Shown here: positions 34,619 to 45,840 of the stretch, in pieces
Numbering within the stretch: the stretch's first letter is position 1
Layout: each line of letters begins with the position of its first letter
DNA from: Phymatolithon calcareum
Lineage: Eukaryota > Rhodophyta > Florideophyceae > Hapalidiales
DNA: 64,000 nt
NCBI GenBank assembly: GCA_977006965.1
Contig: OZ345375.1
Span: forward strand, 1,178,001-1,242,000
Direction of reading: 5' to 3'
Notes under the pieces: model-generated
What the model was told of the DNA's origin: nothing
What the model saw: the letters and a program-made list of their open reading frames with translations, nothing else
The model's database searches: none
Translations under genes and position numbers: made by a program

Positions 34619-37600
34619 GAGATAGCGGACTGATTGTCAGATCGAAGCGGTGTACCACCGTTGAGCTTGAGTCCAGCCTCCTCCAAAACACGACGCAACC
34701 ACACCACCTCTTGAGATGCCATTGTCATGGCGTAGTACTCAGCTTCACAGGTGGAGAGCGCAACCGCAGATTGCTTACGGGCGCCCCATGCGCACATCGC
34801 AGTACCGACCTTGACCAAGTACCCTGACATTGACTTGCGGTCGACACAGTCACCAGCATAGTCAGCATCACCATATGCCTCGAGAGTCAAATCACCAGGC
34901 TCGTACCGCAGCGCCGACTTTGCAGTTCCCCGAATGTACCTTAGTACTCGCTTAACTGCGTGGTGGCAATACTGCGTGGGAGCACTTTGGAAGCGTGCGA
35001 GGATCAGAACAGGTGCAAGAATGTCCGGACGAGTGCGAAGAGCCAGGTACAGGAGAGATCCTATTATTCGCTGGTACAACTGGACATGGACTGGAGACTT
35101 GTCCTTCTCCGAAGCCAGACCCGTAAAGAACGATTCAACCATGGGCGTGACAGCAGGCTTGCTTTTCTGCATTCCGAATCGACGAAGAACGCTTTCCACG
35201 TAGAGAGACTGCGACATACTTAATGATAGTACACGGCCATCTTTGTCCCGGGTCCACTTCATTTGTACACCGAGGAATAATTCGACATCTTCCTGTACAC
35301 GAATCTTGTAGCGCGACTGTACTTCTCGAATGATGGAATCGCGCTCTTTTGCTGTATGTGCGAGAACAAGCAGGTCATCTACGTAGACAAGAATGAAACA
35401 GAAACCTTTTCCCATGGAGCGACGACGAAACACACATGGCGCACTGGGCAGTTCTTCAAAGCCCATGGCTTTCAAATCATTACTTAGCTTGGTGTGCCAC
35501 GCTAAATGCGCTTGCTGCAACCCGTACATTGCCTTCGACAGTTTGTAGCGCTTCGACGGCATCCCTGGAATGCTGTGAGGTGACATTACCCACACGCTCT
35601 CGGAGATATCGCTGTTGAGGAAAGCCGTTTTAACATCGATCTGTCCAATGCACATTTGAAGGCATAGAGCGAGGTAAAGAAACACGCGAACCAATGTGAA
35701 CGATACGACAGGACCATACGTCTCCGTGAAGTCTTCTCCGTACGTCTGATGATTGCCGCCGGCAACGATACGTACTTTAAAGCGTTCCACACATCCCTCT
35801 GAGTTTCGCTTGACTTTGAGTACGACGTGCGTAGGAAAAGAATGTGCACAGGATGAGTCATCGCGTTCCCAAGTGTCTGTTGCGTCGAGAGAGGCGAGTT
35901 CTTCTCGTATCGCAGCTAGCCACAATTCGCGCTCCTCCGGCGTTGCATTCAATGCCTCATGGAGAGTAGGCTCATCGCTTGTAGTGACCTTGATGTCTGT
36001 ATCACAAGTACCAGCGGTGATCATGAACCAGTCCGTTGGCCGTCGGCGGATACGGCGAGGGCAGCGTGAGGGCGGTGGGTTTTCCAACACGGGAGTGAGG
36101 TCCACGTCATCTGCACAGTCATCTTCGCTATGATCACAAACTTCTTTCTCACAGTCCTTTCCGACAGTGTCACCGGATTCATTCATGTCTGGCGAGGTAC
36201 AAACGCTGCGTTCAGTTTCTTCATCGATGGATACCTCATCATCGGAGTTACTGGTTTCGGTAGAAGACAAGGCGTTATCGGCATCCTGGGCACACAGTTC
36301 TTCGTCAGACATGCAGTGGTTTAGGCCCGCTGCACCAGGGAACTTAGATTCATCGAACGTCACATGCCTCGACTCCATAACGCGAGGAACACCGGTTTCG
36401 TCGTTCACCAGTACCTGATAGACTCCGTGCATCAAACATTCCAAAAGAACACCTTCCAACGCACGCGGCTCAAACTTCGATCCGCGAGGAAGGCGAAGCA
36501 CATACGCAGCGCAGCCAAAGACTTTCACGTTCTTCAGCGATGGGCGATCTCCTGTCATCACGCGGAAAGGAGTGTCTTTGATGGTGGAGCGCGGTACTCG
36601 GTTTCGGACGTTAACAACATGCTTCATTGCAAACGGCCAGAGACACAGCGGAAGATCCGCTTGAATGAGCAGTGAGCGTGCAGCCTCGACTATCGTACGG
36701 TTGACTCGTTCGGCAATTGCGTTGTGTTCGGGAGTATACGGAGCAGAGACTGTCTGGTTCAGCTTCTCAACACCTCCTCCCCCGTTATTCCGAAGTCCAA
36801 TATACTCCTTCGCGCCGTCAGAGTGCAGCTGGTTGATCGACCTTGAAAAGGTTGCGGGCGAATTTGCTCCTTTGAATTGTCCAAGCTTTTTGGACACAGC
36901 ACGAAACACATCTGGCAGGTCATTGCGCTGTTGTATAAAGCCCACGAAGAGATACCGGGAATGATCATCTAGGAAAGTGCACACGTATCGGTATTTGTTC
37001 GGGAAGGAAACGTCGAGAGGACCAATGATGTCGGAATGGACGAGTTCACTGACGTCGCACGCGCGCGGAAATTGACCTGGAAACGGAAGCTTGTGAGCTT
37101 TTCCAAGGCGGCATGCGCGGCAAACCTCCTGCAGCTCGCATAGTTCCGGTACATCGTCAACGTGCTTATGCAAAGTGGACAACTCACGACTGTTAATGTG
37201 CGCGAGGCGCCGGTGCCAGAGTCCTGAGTCCCTTCGTCTAACCACCAACACGTTGCATGCAGTACTCATTTCCGGTTCCGGTAAAATATACATGCCGGAA
37301 CGTACGTCACGTTTGCCACTTCTAATAACAAAGCCATCTGATTCAAGATGTAGCTGCACATCATGGCGACGGAAAAGGGAATCAATGCCATTATCCGAGA
37401 GTCTTCCCGTGGACACTAAGTTAAAACCGAGACTCGGAACAAGAAGTGCATCCGTGAGACGAATGTTGGCATTCTCAAATGATATAAGAACATCACCGCA
37501 TTGGTCGGCGAGTAGTGGCGTGGAATCGGCCAACAAGAGTGTTCGCGGGGAACAAGGTTTAAGCGTACCGGGAATAAAGAATGATCCACTTTGGAAGCAA

Positions 37601-38679
37601 TGGGCGGTGGCTCCACTATCCGCATAAATGCGATGGTTATCGGGAGCCACGATTGTTATCCTTTCCACCACAGCACCAGCTAACTCGATCTTTTCATCTC
37701 CGGGTTTTGCCTTTCCTTTTCCCTGTTTCCCTTTCAAGCGATTACGCACCTTTGTGGGTAAACGGTTATTTGGGTTGTCCGGGTTGAGATAGCAATCGTC
37801 TTCTATATGACCTTTTCTGCCGCAGCACTCACAGTGGACTGCACTTGCAGATTCGAGCTCCCCACTTCGCATGCTCTTTACTGCCGCCGCGATCACTCGA
37901 GCCGTACTCTCAGTTTCGCATGATTGTTCGGAGTCACTCTTTTCGTCAGCGTGCGAAACGGAAAGGTCGGTGGTATCTGACTTTCTTTTACCTCTTCGAC
38001 CTTTGTTCTTACGTTTGCGCTGCTTGGGCTCAGGTTCGGCAATGCGCCGGGCATTGTACTCATCAATAAGGGTGGTTGCCACGTAGTCCCGGTGAGCTCG
38101 TTCACATCTTTCGTTCGCAGGGCTGCCGCTGTGGACTCCAATACGCAGTTCGGTTCGATCGACGCAAGGAGCATGGGGGCCTTGTGCGATTCCGGAATAG
38201 CGGCACCCTTGCCCACGCGTTCCAGTTGCGAGAACAACGATGAGTACATATCAACATAAGACGACATGTTTTGGTTCGTATACTTCATGCGGAACAATTG
38301 AGTTTGGACTGCAATCCTTGATACCGTGCGATTGGATGCGTATCGCGCGTCGAGAAGCTGGAGCATTCGGGCAGGATTGTCATCGGCGTCAATGACCACG
38401 CGGAGAGGAGCATCACCAAGTGCGGAAATAATGAGACCGGAGGCCTTCTCGAGCTTTGCAATTGACCTGGCCGTGGCGTCAATGGCTCCAGTATGAAATG
38501 GTAGCGGTGCCGGATGACGTTGCACTCGCCTCGGTTGACGTAGAGTTCGGTTCAAAAACACTCCAAACTCCCTTCACGCGACACGCCGCGCGGAGACGCA
38601 GACGCCACAAACCATAATCGTCACCACGCTTCCCATGAAAGCGAGGGAGCTTAATGCTGGATCCTTTTTCAGACTCCAC
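34619..38679 (-). pseudogene. B gag-pol (protease to RNase H), gag frameshifted
   Basis: Gag begins at 38679 with MESEKGSSIKLPRFHGKRGD and shifts frame near 38490 and near 38100. From 38082 one frame holds a basic KRK-rich stretch, a zinc knuckle (CECCGRKGHIEDDC), protease (IYADSGATAHC), integrase with HHCC, HSDIIGPLD and an ERVNRTIVEAARS block, RT with LVYVDDLLVLA, and RNase H YGDADYAGDCVDRKSMSGYL to NQSAISWLL, where A-8 interrupts. It is a different copia lineage from A and C. The two gag shifts disable it unless they reflect programmed shifting, which I doubt. Confidence 0.85.
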
Positions 38680-39202
38680 ATCACTTCCGACATTGTTTCC
38701 GGGTCAGAATAAACCTTGGGGTTATGGTACTCGTATACCCGCCGTCTGGTTACACGCCGGCGCGACGTACTCTCTCACCCTGAGCAAGGGACCTTGTATC
38801 CCCTATCGAGAGTCAGGCAGTGATACCGATGCCAGCGGTCTCTTTTGCTTGGAATCCCCGAGCAAGGGTAGTTTTACCTCTGTTTAGAGTTTGCCACCTG
38901 CGTGCCAGCACTGACCAGGAATTATTGCGAGTGTCGGATCGCGTCAAATGATGCGCGCGTTCAATGACGGGTGCGGATCGCGGCGATATGCGCAAGCGCT
39001 CAACGCACGGTGTCGGATCACGAAAAGTAAAGGTCGCGGTCGACAATAGAGGAGAGATGCGGATCGCGGCTATACGGGCCAGCGTTCAACGCACGAGGTC
39101 GGATCGCGGAACTTAAAACTCGCCGTCGACGACGGAGTTGAGGGGGAAGACGAACCCCTCGGGGAAATGCGATGTTTTACTTCAATTTGATCGTGTAGCG
39201 AT
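38680..39202 (-). other. B leader with 86-bp tandem repeat
   Basis: The untranslated leader lies between gag and the primer site. A unit starting gcggatcgcgg occurs at 38973 and 39059 (86-bp period), with a degenerate third copy around 38930-38970. It is rich in CG and cggatcg. There is no sequence similarity to the family A leader repeats. Confidence 0.7.
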
Positions 39203-39216
39203 CTGGGCCCATAACC
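39203..39216 (-). other. Primer-binding site of B
   Basis: CTGGGCCCATAACC is adjacent to the LTR (taatgatgagg). It is the same initiator Met-tRNA anticodon-arm site as in family A, although proteins and LTRs are unrelated at DNA level. Confidence 0.85.
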
Positions 39217-39638
39217 TAATGATGAGGTTAGAAGTTTTTGGTCTTCCGTTTATTCTCGTACGGCGGACGACGGTGGCTGATATAGCCTCCAGCAATTTGC
39301 CTCCAGCAAACCTGCCACGTGGTAGGTTTCATCAAATCTAGTTATGATACTACAAAGCGGCCGGCGCTTATGGGCCCCTTGCCACGTGGCACATTTGATC
39401 AAATCTTCTTATGATAACGAAACTATGGTCTCAATCTGCTCGCATGCGTTTGACACTTCCGTATGATGTAGCGTACACCATTACTGTACACAATAAGAGT
39501 CGCAACGTGCATCCGTGATCCGCGAGCAAGGTAAAATCGCGGCAACTGCATCGAGCGACTTAATGTAGATCGAAGAACAAAGCTCAAACATTGTCGGGTA
39601 CATTCCGCAGACCGTAGTCACATAGACGCACATCAACA
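39217..39638 (-). repeat. 5' LTR of B
   Basis: It is 422 bp and ends in TA at the primer-site side. GTAGC follows at 39639-39643. Confidence 0.85.
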
Positions 39639-39643
39639 GTAGC

Positions 39644-40354
39644 ACGTTCATTTCGGAGTTGCGCGGAACCAGTTTCCAGGTATTGTTATGGACGAGTGAC
39701 GAATGTTCTTTCTCAATGGCCTCTGACCAGAAGTCGAGATTATGATTTGAAGTCGCTTCCGTAAATGTCTGAGGTATTTGATGAGGGGACAAACCGGATT
39801 CCGATGCGAGATTGACAGATTCGAAGACAAGCATTGCAGTGTGCGGGGGAGCTCTCCAGAAGTCAGTGAGTGGTTTTGAGACCCGAGCTGACCTGCGCAG
39901 AATGGGTTTGGCGACCATCGGTGTAGTTACTTCAGATGCCGGTGGTGTTGTAGGTTGTTCTGCATCGTCCGCCTGCTGCCCTTCTTCGTTAGTCACGTCG
40001 AGGTTCTTGTTGAGGTTCTTGTTTTTTTCCTCCGAAGTGTCTTTAGCTTCAACCGTATCCTCACATGCTTGGACGACTCCGTCGTCTGGAATGTTAGTGG
40101 ATACATCCGTTTCAGCCTCACCTAATCCGCAATCCGATTCGTCGAACGTCACATCCCTTGACACTATCACCTTCTTGGAGCTTTGATCCCACAGCTTATA
40201 TCATTTAGGCGAAGTCGAATATCCTAGCATAAGGGCTTCACGAATTCGAGAGTCGAGTTTCTTAACATTCTTTTTCGGAATCACGTACCAACACTTTATG
40301 CCAAATACACGTATGTGTCCCAAGTCTGGAGCGGCACCCATCCATATGTGATGG
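39644..40354 (-). pseudogene. A-6 pol: integrase C-terminus and linker
   Basis: Minus codons HHIWMGAAPDLGHIRVFGIK, YVIPKKNVKKLDSRIREALM, a stop within SPKxYKLWDQ near 40200, then VTFDESDCGLGEAETDV, an acidic linker, and LVPRNSEMNVL up to element B. Its right end is the GATGG (40350-40354) next to the double A block. Confidence 0.85.
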
Positions 40355-40799
40355 TGTTGTTGGAGGTTAAGGATGAGATGAGGTGAAGGAAAAAGTTTAG
40401 TTGGAGTGAATTGGTTGCGTAGAAGATGAGTTGTGAGTGAATGAGTTCCTTGGTTTATTCACTTGGCGGACCTCAGGTCAAGACTATATAGACCAGAGAA
40501 CACAACCAGACTTGATCAAAACCCTAACTGACGACGGAGACACACTAACCCTAAACAAATTTGTCATACTATCATATGACACGTGTAACAGGAAAAAAAA
40601 TCAAGAATCATCTACTGAGTGAGGGGAGTATGATTATCATACTCTTATCATACTTTGACACGTGTCACTGCCAATCTTCTTGATTCAAAGTTCTGAGACA
40701 ATTGACATTCGACTTGACACGTGTACACGTGTACCGAGATCATACCTTGATATTGAAGTGTGTTTGCGACTAGAGCTCCAAGCAATCACACTTCCAACA
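40355..40799 (-). repeat. 3' LTR of A-9
   Basis: It is 445 bp. It carries gagacaattgac where most copies have gagacactttgac, a marker shared with the LTR at 52105-52546. Confidence 0.9.
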
Positions 40800-40820
40800 C
40801 TCCCCCTTGATCGAGGCACA

Positions 40821-43800
40821 CTACGACCTCCTCGCGCATATTCCCATGTCTTGTGCGAACTTGGCCGTCTTGACACGATCGAGTGGCTTGGTGAGTGCAT
40901 CCGCAATCATCAACTCAGTACTACAATACTTGATTGATATCTTGCCCGTGGCAACCACATCACGAACATAGTGATATTGGATGTCTATGTGCTTGTTCCT
41001 CTGAGTGATAGCCGCGTTTCGCCCGGTCGCGATCGCACTTTGACTGTCAGTGTACAGAGTCATGGCGGATGGCTTCTCGAGACCTTGAACATCGGCAATG
41101 AGTCTTGATAACCAGACAGATTCCTTGGCGGCGGCACACGAAGCGATGTATTCCGCTTCGCATGTTGAAGTGGCGACGATGGTTTGCTTCTTTGAGCGCC
41201 AGCTTATGGCTCCCCCTGCAAGAAGGAACACATAGCCACTCGTGGACCGTCTTGTCTCAACACATCCTGCCCAATCCGCATCCGTGTAACCGATTGGAAC
41301 CAAACTCCCACTTCCACCGAACAAAATTCCGTGATCTCGAGTACCCGCAATATATCGCAGAACACGCTTCACGCCCATCCAGTGACGTTTCAGAGGCTTT
41401 TCGCAGAACGAAGACAGCTTTCCGACCGAGTCCGAGATGTCTGGGCGTGTACCAACCATCAAGTACATGAGACTTCCGATGGCTGGACGGTATGGAACTT
41501 GTTCATCGACGAGCTGGGTGATGTCGACTTCTTCGGTTCCGGTGTTCTTGTTGCTTGACTCCATAGGGGTTGGTGCTGGTTTCGAGTTCTCCATCCCGAA
41601 ACGTTCCAACACGGACTGAGCGTAGACCGACTGCGAGAGGTGAAGAGTTCGAAGTGTGCGATCTCGGCGAATTTCAAGTCCAAGACAAACACTAGCTTCT
41701 CCAAGGTCCTTCATCTCGAATCGCTTGTTCAGCTCCCCCTTGATCCACGAAATAGCAGAAGTATCGTTTCCGGCAATCAGCAAGTCATCCACATATAGCG
41801 CGATGATCATAATGCTGCTTGACTTATGCCGGACATAAAGACAAGGATCATTGGGACTACTTGAGAAGCCGAGCTCGTCGATGAGGAACTTGTCGATTTT
41901 GGCATGCCACTGTCGCGGTGCTTGCTTCAGGCCGTATAGTGCCTTCAAGAGCTTGCAAACAAGGTCAGGACGCTTGGGATCACGAAATCCAGACGGAACC
42001 TCCATGTAGATGTCTTCGTCAAGGTCACCATGCAAGAAAGCCGTAACAACATCCATTTGGTATAGTTCCAAATCATGGACAGCAACGGTTGCAAGTAGGA
42101 TACGAATCGAGGTGAACTTTACGACTGGGGCATACGTTTCACCGTAGTCCACCCCATGCACCTGTCGGAACCCTTTCGCAACAATGCGAACTTTAGGGCC
42201 TGTATCCTTGACCTTGAAGACATACTTGCACGGTAGAACGTTCATGCCAGGCTTGCGAGTGACCAACTTCCAAGTGTTGTTGCGGGTTAGTGACGAGTGT
42301 TCATTCTCAATGCCCGGAGACCAGAACTCGACATTTTTAATTGAAGTCGCTTCCTTGAAGGTCTGAGGCACTTGATGAGAAGACAAACCGGTTTCAGATG
42401 CAAGGTTGACGGACTCGAAGCCCAGCATAGCAGTATGCGAGGAAGCGTTCCAGAAGTCAGTGGGTGGTTTTGAGACCCGAGCTGACCTACGCAGAATGGG
42501 TTTGGCGATCATCGGAGATGTTTCGTCAGAACCAGATGGAGATATAGGTTGTTCTCCACCATCTGCTTGCTCACCTTCGTCAATGTTCTTCTCGATGCTC
42601 TTATCATCTACATCCGAAATGACCTTACCTTCAACCGTATCATCACTCAGTTTGATCTGAGAAGTTTCAGGTGATACATTGGTTTCGGTCTCATCGAATC
42701 CGAATTCCGATTCATTGAACGTCACGTCCCTTGACACAATCACTTTCCGCAAGTCCGCATCCCACAGCTTATACCCTTTTGATGCCAACGAGTATCCCAG
42801 CATAACCGCCTCTCGAGTACGACTGTCGAGTTTCTTCACTTTCTTCTTCGGAATCACGTACCAACACTTGGCGCCAAATACGCGCAAGTGTCCCAAATCT
42901 GGAGGGGCACCCATCCATATGTGATGGGGGGTCGTGTTCGAAGGAAGTCCTCGTGACGTTACTCGGTTGCGCACATACACAGCAGTTGCCATCGCTTCAG
43001 CCCAGAACTTCTTCTCGATGCCTCTGTGATGGAGCATCGAGCGCACTAAGTTGAGAAGTGTGCGGTTCATGCGTTCAGCCACCCCATTTTGCTGTGGGGT
43101 GTAAGCGACTGTGAGCTGTTGATGGATGCCGTGTTCCGCAAGATATGCCTTGAACTCGTTTGAAAGGTACTCGCCTCCATTGTCTGTCCTAATTGCTTTG
43201 AGCTTTGGTGCTTTCGAGAAGTCCTGTATGTTCAAGTGCTTAAGCTTTCGACCTGTATGGGTTTCAGCGTACTTGTGAAACTTCCGAAAACACTCAAAGC
43301 TCTCCGATTTCTTTCGCATGGTGAATACCGTGGTCCACTTGGAGTGATCATCGATGAATGTGATGAAGTACTGTGATCCTCCAAGGGACGGAATGTCGAT
43401 AGGACCAAGAACGTCTGAATGTACGAGATCGAGAACAGCGGTGGAGCGAGAACTACTGGACTTTGGAATCGGAGCACGATGACCTTTGCCGGCAAGACAA
43501 CCATTACATGGATGTGTGGACTGTGAGTTGGGAGCAATCTTTACACCTTTGACCACCCCATGGTTTACCATTCCGGTAATTCCAGTGTGGTCAACATGCG
43601 CAAGTCGTTCATGCCAGAGCTGTAGGCTCGCGAAACAGGAAACTTGGTTAAGTTTATTTCCATCTGCAAGGTCTAGAGAGTAGAGACTTTTGCGTAGAGT
43701 ACCTGTTGCGATCGTGTCATTATGAGCTTTAACATAGCAACGGCTGTTCTTGAACGTTATACCATATCCGTACTCATCCATTTTTGAGACAGACAATAGA

Positions 43801-44888
43801 GAGTATCCGAAGTCGGGTATGTGCATAACGTCCTTGAGCTTTCGTTTTAACGATTTGCCGTTCACGTTAAGAGTAATGATGACATCACCTTTTCCAGCGA
43901 TTGTGGCCTGTGCTTTGGTTCCCATTTCGACGGTTGAAGACATTTTGGTGTATGAGCAGAAGATTGAACGATCGAACGTCATATGCGATGTACTACCAGA
44001 GTCAATGATCCATGACTTTGACTTCTCGGAAATATCAGAATCGCGCACCTTGACCATCAGGCATACAAAGTCGGAATCGGACATAACTCGAACATGTTCA
44101 GATTCATCGGTCAGGAATGCAGCTGGTTTCGTTTGCTTTCCATTCCGATTTTTGTATCCTTCAGGAGCAAGGTGTGGCAACTTGGTCCAACATTTCACAC
44201 TTCTATGTCCAGATCGATGACAATGTTCACAGTAGTCACGAATTCGTTCTCCATCGCGTCTGGCAGTGAAAAGTGCAGCAGTCTCAGCTTTGACGGTTGA
44301 TGCTTCGACACGCATTGACATGCGTTGCTCTTCCTGGAGTAGTCGACTCTTCACGAATTCAAGTGAGAATGATTCGTCTTCATTGCCGAGAGCATCGAGT
44401 GCACTTATCAAGCTGTCGTAGCGTTCGGGAAGTCCGTTCAATACAGCCATGGCCATTTCTTTATCGTCAATATCGACACCCATTGACTTGAGGGTGGATG
44501 CGAGTTGGCGAATGCGGTTCGTATAGGGCAGTATTTTCTCGTCCTCGAGCATCGTGGCAGTGTAGAACTTTCGGCGAGCGGCCAGTTTGTTCAAAAGAGT
44601 GTGTCGTTCGAAGATATTGAGAATCGACGTCCACATTTCTTTGGCCGTTTCGACATCCTGCACATGCTCGAGATGTTCGTCTGAAAGCGAGAGACCGATA
44701 ATAGCCTTTGCTTTATTGTCATTACGACGCCAGAGCTTGAAATCTTCGGAATCTCGTGCCGGTGGATCGTCCTCTATGAACTCGTCGAGTTCGCGGAATG
44801 ATAGTACTAGCTGAATTTTCTGTTTCCAAGCATGGAAATTGGTCTCATTTAACTTTTCGACCTTCAGCGTTCCTTGGGAGTTGTCCAT
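40821..44888 (-). CDS. Copia gag-pol polyprotein, intact, 1355 residues (A-9)
   Basis: One frame encodes all functions needed for retrotransposition. ATG at 44888 (caaaATGGAC context) is preferred over an in-frame TTG 27 codons upstream, since MDNSQG is the conserved start. Domains: UBN2-type gag about 7-190; zinc knuckle CX2CX4HX4C 220-233; aspartic protease DSG 296-298; integrase zinc region (HERLAH...CNGC), then D492, D569, E605 (DD35E); an acidic linker about 700-770; RT with YVDD 1032-1035; RNase H with DAD 1203-1205 and DSQSA; end CARRS. Gag and pol are fused with no shift or stop. No defect was seen, so this copy may be autonomous. Confidence 0.92.
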   Translation of the reverse strand: MDNSQGTLKVEKLNETNFHAWKQKIQLVLSFRELDEFIEDDPPARDSEDFKLWRRNDNKAKAIIGLSLSDEHLEHVQDVETAKEMWTSILNIFERHTLLNKLAARRKFYTATMLEDEKILPYTNRIRQLASTLKSMGVDIDDKEMAMAVLNGLPERYDSLISALDALGNEDESFSLEFVKSRLLQEEQRMSMRVEASTVKAETAALFTARRDGERIRDYCEHCHRSGHRSVKCWTKLPHLAPEGYKNRNGKQTKPAAFLTDESEHVRVMSDSDFVCLMVKVRDSDISEKSKSWIIDSGSTSHMTFDRSIFCSYTKMSSTVEMGTKAQATIAGKGDVIITLNVNGKSLKRKLKDVMHIPDFGYSLLSVSKMDEYGYGITFKNSRCYVKAHNDTIATGTLRKSLYSLDLADGNKLNQVSCFASLQLWHERLAHVDHTGITGMVNHGVVKGVKIAPNSQSTHPCNGCLAGKGHRAPIPKSSSSRSTAVLDLVHSDVLGPIDIPSLGGSQYFITFIDDHSKWTTVFTMRKKSESFECFRKFHKYAETHTGRKLKHLNIQDFSKAPKLKAIRTDNGGEYLSNEFKAYLAEHGIHQQLTVAYTPQQNGVAERMNRTLLNLVRSMLHHRGIEKKFWAEAMATAVYVRNRVTSRGLPSNTTPHHIWMGAPPDLGHLRVFGAKCWYVIPKKKVKKLDSRTREAVMLGYSLASKGYKLWDADLRKVIVSRDVTFNESEFGFDETETNVSPETSQIKLSDDTVEGKVISDVDDKSIEKNIDEGEQADGGEQPISPSGSDETSPMIAKPILRRSARVSKPPTDFWNASSHTAMLGFESVNLASETGLSSHQVPQTFKEATSIKNVEFWSPGIENEHSSLTRNNTWKLVTRKPGMNVLPCKYVFKVKDTGPKVRIVAKGFRQVHGVDYGETYAPVVKFTSIRILLATVAVHDLELYQMDVVTAFLHGDLDEDIYMEVPSGFRDPKRPDLVCKLLKALYGLKQAPRQWHAKIDKFLIDELGFSSSPNDPCLYVRHKSSSIMIIALYVDDLLIAGNDTSAISWIKGELNKRFEMKDLGEASVCLGLEIRRDRTLRTLHLSQSVYAQSVLERFGMENSKPAPTPMESSNKNTGTEEVDITQLVDEQVPYRPAIGSLMYLMVGTRPDISDSVGKLSSFCEKPLKRHWMGVKRVLRYIAGTRDHGILFGGSGSLVPIGYTDADWAGCVETRRSTSGYVFLLAGGAISWRSKKQTIVATSTCEAEYIASCAAAKESVWLSRLIADVQGLEKPSAMTLYTDSQSAIATGRNAAITQRNKHIDIQYHYVRDVVATGKISIKYCSTELMIADALTKPLDRVKTAKFAQDMGICARRS

Positions 44889-45383
44889 TTTGCGGAGTGG
44901 GGGTCTTCTATTCTTGTCGAAAATCCGTTTGGGGAGTCCACTGCGAGTCGACACAAGGTCAACTATCAAGGCAATCTATCCCTTATAAGAAATTCCTTCG
45001 AGTCGGAATGACCCGGTCCTTGATCGGGGGATGGCTCAATGGCCGTATACCTCTTGTGGCGTTTGGTACACCTGAACCTGCAGTCGGCAACACGCACTGC
45101 AGGACGCTTTGTGGTATCCTGGAACGGGCCTAGTAAGAATCGAAGATTTTTAACAAGGATACGCAACAGGAAAACCCTTGTGGTGTTTTGGTACACCTGA
45201 ACCTGCAGCCGGCAACGCGCACTGCAAGACGCTTAGTGATCCCCTGAAGCGGGCCGAGCAAGAATCAACGATTCTTGACAAGGATACGCAAGCAGAAAGA
45301 TCAGACAGAGACAGATCGGGGGCGAAGGAGAACCCCGGAGATGATGACGATGATGATGAAACGCGGTGGTTGAGGTGCGTTGA
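44889..45383 (-). other. Leader of A-9 with 124-bp tandem repeat and hairpins
   Basis: A unit beginning cttgtgg on the plus strand starts at 45053 and again at 45177. Each copy includes a ctgcag-centred stem and ggtacacctgaacc. The second copy has a perfect 8-bp stem with 3-base loop at 45259-45277 (CAAGAATC/GATTCTTG); the first has a diverged version. A gat-rich run at about 45340-45360 lies next to the primer site. Confidence 0.7.
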
Positions 45384-45397
45384 CTGGGCCCATAACC

Positions 45398-45840
45398 TGT
45401 TGTTGGAGGTTAAGGATGAGATGAGGTGAAGGAAAAAGTTTAGTTGGAGTGAATTGGTTGCGTAGAAGATGAGTTGTGAGTGAATGAGTTCCTTGGTTTA
45501 TTCACTTGGCGGACTTCAGGACAAGACTATATAGACCTGAGAACACAACCAGACTTGATCAAAACCCTAACTGACGACGGAGACACACTAACCCTAAAAA
45601 AATTTGTCATACTATCATATGACACGTGTAACATGAAAAATCAAGAATCATCTACTGAGTGAGGGGAGTATGATTATCATACTCTTATCATACTTTGACA
45701 CGTGTCACTGCCAATCTTCTTGATTCAAGGTTCTGAGACACTTTGACATTCGACTTGACACGTGTACACGTGTACCGAGATCATACCTTGATATTGAAGT
45801 GTGTTTGCGACTAGAGCTCCAAGCAATCACACTTTCAACA
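45398..45840 (-). repeat. 5' LTR of A-9
   Basis: It is 443 bp, with aaaaaaatttg and aacatgaaaaatc markers and gagacactttgac. It ends actttcaaca and is followed by TGTAC. Confidence 0.9.

Larger units (their letters stand above)
28488..39638 (-). mobile_element. Copia family B element, TSD GTAGC, split by A-8
   Basis: LTRs 28488-28909 and 39217-39638, 422 bp each, differ at about six sites. The target-site copies are GTAGC at 28483-28487 and 39639-39643, exactly inside the A-6 LPCKY codons. The element without A-8 is about 5.65 kb. The protein is only distantly similar to family A. Confidence 0.9.
40355..45840 (-). mobile_element. Copia family A element A-9 with intact gag-pol
   Basis: 3' LTR 40355-40799, polypurine tract 40800-40816, CDS 40821-44888, leader, primer site 45384-45397, 5' LTR 45398-45840. 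The flanks differ (GATGG left, TGTAC right), and the LTRs differ at diagnostic sites, so the ends were joined by recombination although the interior is intact. Confidence 0.9.

Noticed and set aside
38082-38679. Programmed frameshift in B gag
   Set aside because: Two shifts in opposite parts of gag without a clear slippery site look like decay; sequence errors are also possible.
44889-44969. 27-codon upstream extension of the gag-pol frame
   Set aside because: It begins at TTG, not ATG; all copies share MDNSQG or a close variant as the first ATG in good context. The extension is likely leader.
44889-45383. CRISPR-like or satellite array
   Set aside because: The repeats are long, only 2-3 copies, and sit in the retrotransposon leader.
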